A stretch of 64,000 nt of DNA, taken from Paraburkholderia gardini. Its GTDB lineage: Bacteria; Pseudomonadota; Gammaproteobacteria; Burkholderiales; Burkholderiaceae. Made by a program: the position numbers and the translations under genes. Under the pieces are notes generated by a model, which was not told the DNA's origin, searched no databases, and worked only from the letters and a program-made list of their open reading frames with translations. The stretch is taken from the NCBI RefSeq assembly GCF_907164575.1, contig NZ_CAJQYY010000010.1:62001-126000 (forward strand), read 5' to 3'. Shown in pieces: positions 56,751 to 64,000 of this stretch (its first letter is position 1; every line of letters begins with the position of its first letter).

Positions 56751-59099
56751 ATGACGGAAACCGTAGCACTCAAGATCGTACAGCGCATCGCCACCGAACT
56801 CGCCGTCCAGCCGCGCCAGGTCGCGGCCGCGGTGCAACTCCTCGATGAAGGATCGACTGTTCCGTTTATCGCTCGTTACCGGAAGGAAGTGACCGGCAAT
56901 CTCGACGATACGCAGCTGCGTAACCTCGAAGAGCGACTCCTGTACCTGCGCGAGCTCGAAGAGCGACGCGCGACCATCATCGCCAGCATCGACGAACAGG
57001 GCAAGCTCACCGACGAGCTGCGCACCGCGCTCGAAGCCGCCGACAGCAAGCAGGTTCTTGAAGACCTGTACCTCCCCTACAAGCCGAAACGCCGCACGCG
57101 CGCGCAGATCGCCCGCGAAGCCGGCCTCCAGCCGCTCGCCGACGCGCTCCTCGCCGACCCCACGCTCGATCCGCAAACCGAAGCAGCGGCTTATGTCGAT
57201 GCCGAAAAGGGCGTCGCGGACGTAAAGGCCGCGCTCGACGGCGCGCGCGACATTCTCTCCGAACAATTCGGCGAAACCGCGGAAGTGCTCGGCAAGCTGC
57301 GCGATTACCTGTTCAACCAGGGCGTGGTGTCGTCGAAGGTCGCCGAGGGCAAGGAGAGCGCGGAAGAAGAAAAATTCCGCGACTACTACGACTATTCTGA
57401 AACGATCCGCACGGTGCCGTCGCATCGCGCGCTCGCGCTCTTCCGCGGCCGCAACGCGGGCGTGCTGATGATCAAGCTCGGTCTCGGCGAGGAACTCGAC
57501 GCGCAGGTGCCGCATCCGGGCGAAGCGATGATCGCGCGCCATTTCGGCATCGCGAACCAGAACCGCGGCGCCGACAAGTGGCTTTCCGACGTGTGCCGCT
57601 GGTGCTGGCGCGTCAAGGTGCAGCCGCACATCGAAAACGAGCTGCTGACGAACCTGCGCGACGAAGCCGAGCACGAAGCCATTCGCGTATTCGCCCGCAA
57701 CCTGAAGGATCTGCTGCTGGCCGCACCGGCGGGACCGAAGGCTGTGATCGGCCTCGATCCGGGTCTGCGCACCGGCGTGAAGGTCGCGGTGGTCGATCGT
57801 ACCGGCAAGGTGCTCGCCACCGACACGATCTACCCGCACGAACCGCGTCGCGACTGGGACGGCTCGCTCGCGAAACTCGCGCGCATCTGCGCGCAGACGC
57901 AGGCCGAGCTGATCAGCATTGGCAACGGCACGGCGTCGCGTGAAACGGACAAGCTCGCGAGCGAACTGATCTCCCGTCATCCGGAATTCAATCTGCAGAA
58001 GATCGTCGTATCCGAAGCCGGCGCATCCGTGTATTCGGCGTCCGAACTCGCGGCGAAGGAATTCCCCGGGATGGACGTGTCGCTGCGTGGCGCGGTATCG
58101 ATCGCGCGACGTCTGCAGGACCCGCTCGCCGAACTCGTGAAGATCGAGCCGAAGGCGATCGGCGTCGGCCAGTATCAGCACGACGTGAACCAGCGCGAAC
58201 TCGCGCGCTCGCTCGACGCCGTGGTCGAGGATTGCGTGAACGCGGTGGGCGTCGATGCGAATACGGCATCGGTTGCGCTGCTCGCGCGCGTGTCGGGATT
58301 GAACGCGACGCTTGCGCGCAATATCGTCGACTATCGCGATGCGAACGGTCCGTTCCCGTCGCGCGAACATCTGCGCCGCGTGCCGCGCCTCGGCGACAAG
58401 ACGTTCGAGCAGGCCGCCGGCTTCCTGCGCATCAACGGTGGCGAGAATCCGCTCGACCGCTCTTCCGTTCACCCGGAAGCGTATCCGCTCGTCGAACGCA
58501 TGCTCGCGAAAATCAGCAAGCACGTCGGCGACGTGCTGGGCAACCGCGAGGCGCTCTCGGGCCTGTCGCCGACGGAATTCGTCGACGACCGTTTTGGTCT
58601 GCCGACCGTGCGCGATATTCTCTCCGAACTCGAAAAGCCGGGCCGTGATCCGCGCCCCGAGTTCAAAACGGCCACGTTCCGCGAAGGCGTCGAGAAGGTT
58701 TCCGATCTCGTGCCGGGCATGGTGCTCGAAGGTGTCGTGACGAACGTCGCGGCATTTGGCGCGTTCATCGATATCGGTGTGCATCAGGACGGCCTCGTGC
58801 ACGTGTCGGCGATGTCGACGAAGTTCATCAAGGACCCGCACGAGGTCGTCAAGGCCGGTCAGGTCGTGAAGGTGAAGGTGCAGGAAGTCGACGTGAAGCG
58901 TCAGCGCATCTCGCTCACGATGCGTCTCGACGACGACTTCGCGGCCAGCTCCGTGCCACGAAGCGGCGCCCAGCAGGACCGCGGCACAGGCCGTCCGGGC
59001 GGCGGTGGAGCGGGCGGTGGGCGCGGGCAGCAGCAACGCTCGCGCGACGCGGAGCCCGCTGGCGCCATGGCTGCTGCGTTCGCCAGGCTGAAGCGTTAA
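56751..59099 (+). CDS. tex: RNA-binding transcription accessory protein Tex
   Basis: A 782-residue Tex/YhgF-family protein. It begins [20 protein letters not shown], has a YqgF/RuvC-like domain ([19 protein letters not shown]), a helix-hairpin-helix part ([20 protein letters not shown]) and a C-terminal S1 domain ([20 protein letters not shown] then [12 protein letters not shown]). The end is Gly/Arg/Gln-rich. Tex affects transcription or RNA metabolism in several bacteria; the exact role is unsettled. The ATG at 56751 fits the family. A bidirectional terminator follows. Confidence 0.95.
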   Translation: MTETVALKIVQRIATELAVQPRQVAAAVQLLDEGSTVPFIARYRKEVTGNLDDTQLRNLEERLLYLRELEERRATIIASIDEQGKLTDELRTALEAADSKQVLEDLYLPYKPKRRTRAQIAREAGLQPLADALLADPTLDPQTEAAAYVDAEKGVADVKAALDGARDILSEQFGETAEVLGKLRDYLFNQGVVSSKVAEGKESAEEEKFRDYYDYSETIRTVPSHRALALFRGRNAGVLMIKLGLGEELDAQVPHPGEAMIARHFGIANQNRGADKWLSDVCRWCWRVKVQPHIENELLTNLRDEAEHEAIRVFARNLKDLLLAAPAGPKAVIGLDPGLRTGVKVAVVDRTGKVLATDTIYPHEPRRDWDGSLAKLARICAQTQAELISIGNGTASRETDKLASELISRHPEFNLQKIVVSEAGASVYSASELAAKEFPGMDVSLRGAVSIARRLQDPLAELVKIEPKAIGVGQYQHDVNQRELARSLDAVVEDCVNAVGVDANTASVALLARVSGLNATLARNIVDYRDANGPFPSREHLRRVPRLGDKTFEQAAGFLRINGGENPLDRSSVHPEAYPLVERMLAKISKHVGDVLGNREALSGLSPTEFVDDRFGLPTVRDILSELEKPGRDPRPEFKTATFREGVEKVSDLVPGMVLEGVVTNVAAFGAFIDIGVHQDGLVHVSAMSTKFIKDPHEVVKAGQVVKVKVQEVDVKRQRISLTMRLDDDFAASSVPRSGAQQDRGTGRPGGGGAGGGRGQQQRSRDAEPAGAMAAAFARLKR

Positions 59100-59176
59100 G
59101 CCCGACGGGCAGGTGTGCGGCGCTGACGCGGGTCACTCGTGGCTCGCGTCATTTCAACCGCACCTGCATCAGACAC

Positions 59177-59206
59177 AAAAAAGCCCACATCCGCGTGGGC
59201 TTTTTC
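59177..59206. terminator. Bidirectional terminator between tex and kup
   Basis: AAAAAGCCCAC and GTGGGCTTTTT flank a six-base loop, with A and T runs on the two sides. It serves two convergent genes. Confidence 0.85.
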
Positions 59207-59238
59207 TCGTTCACCGTGCGGCCAACGCCGCGCGACGT

Positions 59239-61125
59239 TCAGATCTCGATCTTCGTTCCCAGTTCGACAACGCGATTCGCCGGAATGCTGAAGAAGTCGG
59301 TCGGTTTCGCGGCGTTCTGATGCATCCACGCGAACACGCGTTCGCGCCATACCGACATGCCAGGCAACTGCGTCGGCACAACCGTTTCACGGGCGAGGAA
59401 GAACGACGTGTCCATCAATTCAAACGTCATGTCATGCGTCCGGCCGACATCGAGCAGCACGGTCTTCACGTCCGGCGTTTCGTTGAAGCCGTAGGCTGCC
59501 TTGACAAGATACAGCCCGCCTTCAAGATCCTTCACGGTCACACGCTCTTCGTCGTTCACATACGGAATGTCACGCGTGACGAACGTCAGGAAAATCGTGC
59601 GTTCGTGCAGCACCTTGTTGTGCTTCAGGTTGTGTAGCAGGCTCACCGGCACGAGCGTATCGCTGCCCGTCAGGTAGATCGCGGTACCCGATACGCGATG
59701 CGGCGGATGCGCAAGCAGCCCCTGCAGGAACGGCATCAGCGGAATACCGTCGGCGGCCGTGCGTTCCTTGACGATCATGCGGCCCTTGAACCACGTCATC
59801 AACAGGAAGAACAGCAGCGCGCCGATGCCGAGCGGCAGCCAGCCGCCCTCCTCGACCTTCAGCAGATTCGCGCCGAAGAACCCGAGATCGACCGTCATGA
59901 AGGCCGCGATGATGAGCGCGACCAGCAACTTGTTCCAGTTCCACACCTTCACCATCACGACGCACGCGAGCACGGTCGTGATCACCATCGTCGCGGTCAC
60001 GGCAATACCGTATGCCGCCGCGAGGTTGTCCGAACTCTTGAAGCTGATCACGATGCACAGGATGATGAAGAGCAGCATCCAGTTCACGACCGGCACGTAG
60101 ATCTGCCCGATCGCCAGTTCCGACGTGTGCAGGATCTTCATGCGCGGCACGTAACCGAGCTGGATCGCCTGGCTCGTCAGCGAGTAGGCGCCCGAAATCA
60201 CCGCCTGCGATGCGATCACCGTCGCGACCGTCGACAGGATCACGAGCGGCAGAAGCGCCCAGTCGGGTGCGAGCAGGAAGAACGGATTCTCGATTGCTTT
60301 CGGGTCGTGCATCAGCAGCGCACCCTGCCCGAAGTAGTTCAGCACGAGCGAAGGCATCACGAGCGCATACCAGGCCACCCGGATCGGCTTCGCGCCGAAG
60401 TGGCCCATGTCGGCATAGAGCGCTTCGGCACCGGTCAGCACCAGCACGACCGAGCCGAGCACGACATACGCCTGCAGCACGTGCGCCGACATGAACGAAA
60501 ACGCGTAGTACGGATTGAGCGCGGCAATGACGCCCGGCGACTGTACGATGTGCGTCAGGCCGAGCGCGGCGATCGTCAGGAACCACAGCACCATGATCGG
60601 GCCGAACAGGCGCCCGACGAGCGCGGTGCCGTGCCGCTGGATCCAGAACAGCAGAATCAGGATGACGATGGTGAGCGGCATCACAAGATGCGACAGTTTC
60701 GGCGCCGCGATCTGCAACCCTTCGACCGCGGACATCACCGAAATGGCCGGCGTGATCACCGCGTCGCCGTAGAACATGCACGCGCCGAAAATGCCGAGCA
60801 TCATCAGCATGCCGGCCGCCTTGCCCGATTGATCGAAGGATCTTAACGAGAGCGCCATCAGGGCCAGCACACCGCCCTCGCCGTTATTGTCGGCGCGCAT
60901 CACGAACAGCACGTATTTGACGCCGACGACGATCACGATCGCCCAGAACAGCAGTGAGATGACGCCAAGAATGGATGCGTCGGTGAGCGGAATCCCGTGC
61001 GACGGGGAGAACGCCTCCTTAAGCGAATACAACGGGCTCGTGCCGATGTCGCCGAAGACCACACCGATCGCAGCGATAGCGAGAGAAGGCAGAGGCTGCC
61101 TGCGCCCGTGGTTGGTATTTGTCAT
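59239..61125 (-). CDS. kup: Low-affinity potassium transport protein Kup
   Basis: A 628-residue potassium/proton symporter with about 12 hydrophobic segments. The N-terminal [19 protein letters not shown] is the Kup signature; [24 protein letters not shown] is the following conserved loop. A cytosolic C-terminal domain of about 170 residues follows. The ATG at 61125 is at the family start ([15 protein letters not shown]); the frame extends upstream. Expected in the inner membrane for K+ uptake, important under acid conditions in E. coli. Confidence 0.95.
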   Translation of the reverse strand: MTNTNHGRRQPLPSLAIAAIGVVFGDIGTSPLYSLKEAFSPSHGIPLTDASILGVISLLFWAIVIVVGVKYVLFVMRADNNGEGGVLALMALSLRSFDQSGKAAGMLMMLGIFGACMFYGDAVITPAISVMSAVEGLQIAAPKLSHLVMPLTIVILILLFWIQRHGTALVGRLFGPIMVLWFLTIAALGLTHIVQSPGVIAALNPYYAFSFMSAHVLQAYVVLGSVVLVLTGAEALYADMGHFGAKPIRVAWYALVMPSLVLNYFGQGALLMHDPKAIENPFFLLAPDWALLPLVILSTVATVIASQAVISGAYSLTSQAIQLGYVPRMKILHTSELAIGQIYVPVVNWMLLFIILCIVISFKSSDNLAAAYGIAVTATMVITTVLACVVMVKVWNWNKLLVALIIAAFMTVDLGFFGANLLKVEEGGWLPLGIGALLFFLLMTWFKGRMIVKERTAADGIPLMPFLQGLLAHPPHRVSGTAIYLTGSDTLVPVSLLHNLKHNKVLHERTIFLTFVTRDIPYVNDEERVTVKDLEGGLYLVKAAYGFNETPDVKTVLLDVGRTHDMTFELMDTSFFLARETVVPTQLPGMSVWRERVFAWMHQNAAKPTDFFSIPANRVVELGTKIEI

Positions 61126-61433
61126 AAACGCGGAAAATCCGTTCCTGATCGGAAAAGCGAGCGCTATTCTAAACTGGCCGTCGTAACCGACCGGCCGGCA
61201 TGTTGCGGATACACCACGAGGACCGTCCGCGCAGTGTAGCATCGCCCTAAAGGCGCGTCTGTCCTCGCTGAAACACTTTCCGGCGCGTGCCGTGAACGAC
61301 CGGCTGCGCCATCGGAGCGCCCCGAGCAACCGCAGCCCCTGGCCGCTCGTTCAGTGGGCGCGTCAAAAAAAACGGAGCCCTCGCAGGCTCCGTTTCTATG
61401 CGACACACCATGTCGTGATCGCCTGCACTGTCA
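61126..61433. other. 308-base region between the phosphoribosyltransferase and kup
   Basis: Contains a strong terminator at 61363-61395 for the purA operon and a TAGAAT box (minus strand, 61171-61166) about 40 bases upstream of kup with no convincing -35. No gene is supported. Confidence 0.5.
61363..61395 (-). terminator. Terminator of the purA-phosphoribosyltransferase transcript
   Basis: On the minus strand AAACGGAGCC/GGCTCCGTTT pair around TGCGAG, followed by a run of eight T. It is 38 bases after the phosphoribosyltransferase stop. Confidence 0.85.
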
Positions 61434-62021
61434 TCACGCCTTCAACACGGTGTCCTGTGCGGTTCCGCGCTTGATCCACGCGCCGAGATTATGCGGACGA
61501 ACCGTGTCCCATTCCTCAAACGGCTGATGGATCCACGGATTCGTAGGCAGATACTGCACGTGATAATCGGGTGTCACCTTCGAACAGCCCTTGTACCACA
61601 GCACGGCCGAACGCACCGCCGTGATGGCCGGATAACGCTCCTTCAGATGCTGCTGCACGCGCGCCAGCGTCACACCGGAATCGACCAGATCGTCGACGAG
61701 CAGCACATTGCCCGACAGTTCGCCGCGCGTCATCGTGATGTACTGCGCGATGTCGAGTTCGCCCTGCTCGGTACCGGCTGCCTCGCGATACGAACTCGTG
61801 GCGAGAATGGCCAGCGGCAGGTCGTAAATACGCGACAGCTGGTCGCCGACGCGCAGACCGCCGCGCGCGAGGCACAGGATCTTGTCGAACTTCCAGCCGG
61901 ACTCATGTACGGCGAGCGCCAGCAATTCGATCAGACGGTGATACTCGTCCCAGCCGACCCAAAGATTCTTTTCATCGTTGCGAGGATCTTTCATCGCAAT
62001 CATGGGCACACCCTGCGTCAT
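61434..62021 (-). CDS. Purine-type phosphoribosyltransferase
   Basis: A 195-residue type I phosphoribosyltransferase. The PRPP loop is VLLVDDLVDSGVTLARVQ, and LCLARGGLRVGDQLSRI is the preceding strand-turn. An N-terminal segment (WVGWDEYHRLIELLALAV) and C-terminal WYKGCSKVTPDYHVQYL fit the xanthine-guanine/hypoxanthine group, but the exact base cannot be set from sequence. The ATG at 62021 starts three bases after the purA stop, with AAGG upstream, so translation is coupled to purA. A starting point at 62003 is also possible. Confidence 0.9.
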   Translation of the reverse strand: MTQGVPMIAMKDPRNDEKNLWVGWDEYHRLIELLALAVHESGWKFDKILCLARGGLRVGDQLSRIYDLPLAILATSSYREAAGTEQGELDIAQYITMTRGELSGNVLLVDDLVDSGVTLARVQQHLKERYPAITAVRSAVLWYKGCSKVTPDYHVQYLPTNPWIHQPFEEWDTVRPHNLGAWIKRGTAQDTVLKA

Positions 62022-62024
62022 GAC

Positions 62025-63401
<1,377 letters not shown>

Positions 63402-63483
63402 CTACCGATATTCGCGGAAGGTTCCGGATTTTTTCCGTTTCCACTCAACGGCATGGCCGTTATTCCGGGTATTTTGAAGTAGA

Positions 63484-63500
63484 CGCGGCGGCTCGCCGCG
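63484..63500 (-). other. Hairpin between hisZ and purA
   Basis: Perfect CGCGGCG/CGCCGCG with loop GCT, 18 bases after the hisZ stop, no T run on the minus strand. It may stabilise the upstream message. Confidence 0.5.
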
Positions 63501-63517
63501 CCCGGCTTTTCCGGCGC

Positions 63518-64000
63518 TCAGGAGCGTACTTCCACGACCCACGCGCCGTTGCGTTCGACCAGTACGCGGTCACATGCGAATTCATCGAGATCGTGATCGT
63601 GGCCCGGCAATGCCTGGATCACCACTTCACCGGCGTCGCGCAGTGCGGCGACACTCGCACGCAGCGCGTCGTCGTGTTGCCACGGCGCGAGGATCGCGCT
63701 GCTGCGCGCCTCGACCGGCGAAATCCGCGCCACTTCACGCAGATCGAGCGAGAAGCCGGTTGCGGGCCGCGCCCGACCGTACGCTTCGCCGACCTTGTCG
63801 TAACGTCCGCCGCGCGCCACCGCGTTCGGTACGCCGTCGACGTACGCCGAGAACATCACGCCGCTGTGGTACGCATAGCCGCGCAGGTCGGCCAGATCGA
63901 TCATCACTTCGGCGCCGTCCACCTGCGCCGCGAGGAACGCGAGGTCATCGAGCGCACGCGCGATTTCCGGTGTGGCCGGCAGGCACGCGCGGGCTTCGGT
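63518..64000 (-). CDS. hisZ: ATP phosphoribosyltransferase regulatory subunit HisZ, N-terminus beyond window
   Basis: The visible 160 residues are the C-terminal part of a HisRS-paralogue, HisZ, which activates short-form HisG in histidine synthesis. The frame is open to the window edge. Key stretches are the acidic [35 protein letters not shown] and [16 protein letters not shown], matching HisZ rather than full HisRS. It is followed by purA, a neighbourhood typical of Burkholderia (hflC-hisZ-purA). Confidence 0.93.
   Translation of the reverse strand, partial: TEARACLPATPEIARALDDLAFLAAQVDGAEVMIDLADLRGYAYHSGVMFSAYVDGVPNAVARGGRYDKVGEAYGRARPATGFSLDLREVARISPVEARSSAILAPWQHDDALRASVAALRDAGEVVIQALPGHDHDLDEFACDRVLVERNGAWVVEVRS

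Noticed and set aside
56709..59036. Open frame of 775 codons on the minus strand
   Set aside because: It lies entirely opposite tex, which has clear domains. Long antisense frames are common in high-GC genomes, and this one has no domain or ribosome-binding site.

Overview
The window looks like core chromosome of a Burkholderia sensu lato species (Burkholderiaceae, Betaproteobacteria; Paraburkholderia or a close relative). The basis is the high GC, GC-rich third codon positions and the runs of neighbours cysS-alkA-accA-tilS-lysC-tRNA-Ser, tsaB-rimI-UDG-DUF1853, hisZ-purA-phosphoribosyltransferase and aceA/dehalogenase/aceB. The species call is inference from gene order and protein character, not a search. 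I see no insertion sequence, prophage, CRISPR array or plasmid function.

Layout. 1-7.9 kb: radA (cut by the window edge) and alr on the minus strand, lplT and thiD on plus, then a translationally coupled minus-strand run tsaB-rimI-uracil-DNA glycosylase-DUF1853, and an acyl-CoA-binding protein. 8-16.3 kb: a RhlE-type DEAD-box helicase with a long leader, then the glyoxylate-shunt genes aceA and aceB with a universal stress protein, a LysR regulator and an L-2-haloacid dehalogenase between them. 16.5-21.5 kb: rraA with a gamma-glutamylcyclotransferase gene, an AraC regulator, a GNAT acetyltransferase, then a minus-strand cluster of five tRNA genes (Ala, and a tandemly duplicated Glu-Asp unit) downstream of gltX. 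22-31.7 kb: a patatin-like lipoprotein, a secreted NlpC/P60 peptidase, the yejABEF peptide importer, fabI and small exported or unknown proteins. 31.8-38.8 kb: tRNA-Ser(GCT), lysC, tilS, accA, a 3-methyladenine glycosylase and cysS, all minus. 39-44 kb: a TPR protein, two cyclophilins, lpxH, cysE and trmJ. 44-52.8 kb: suhB, a second lplT, mutS, an exported phosphoesterase-like protein, slyD, a ribosomal-protein hydroxylase and an alanine-rich lipoprotein. 53-64 kb: a DinG/YoaA-type helicase, a DUF465 protein, a Gln-rich exported protein, tex, kup, a phosphoribosyltransferase, purA and the 3' part of hisZ.

How the genes fit together: most are housekeeping functions. They cover DNA repair (radA, UDG, alkA-like, mutS, DinG-like), translation and tRNA modification (tsaB, rimI, trmJ, tilS, gltX, cysS, YcfD-type hydroxylase), envelope and lipid synthesis (accA, fabI, lpxH, alr, lplT), C2 metabolism (aceA/aceB) and amino acid or nucleotide synthesis (lysC, cysE, purA, hisZ). 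Several genes use non-ATG starts (radA, trmJ and yejF GTG; yejE, tilS, the patatin and the DinG-like helicase TTG). No large unknown system is evident. The more interesting points are the DUF1853 protein coupled to a uracil-DNA glycosylase, two LplT paralogues 43 kb apart, the tRNA-Glu/Asp tandem duplication with a compensated acceptor base pair, a sigma-54-like element in the aceA leader, and several low-complexity exported proteins.
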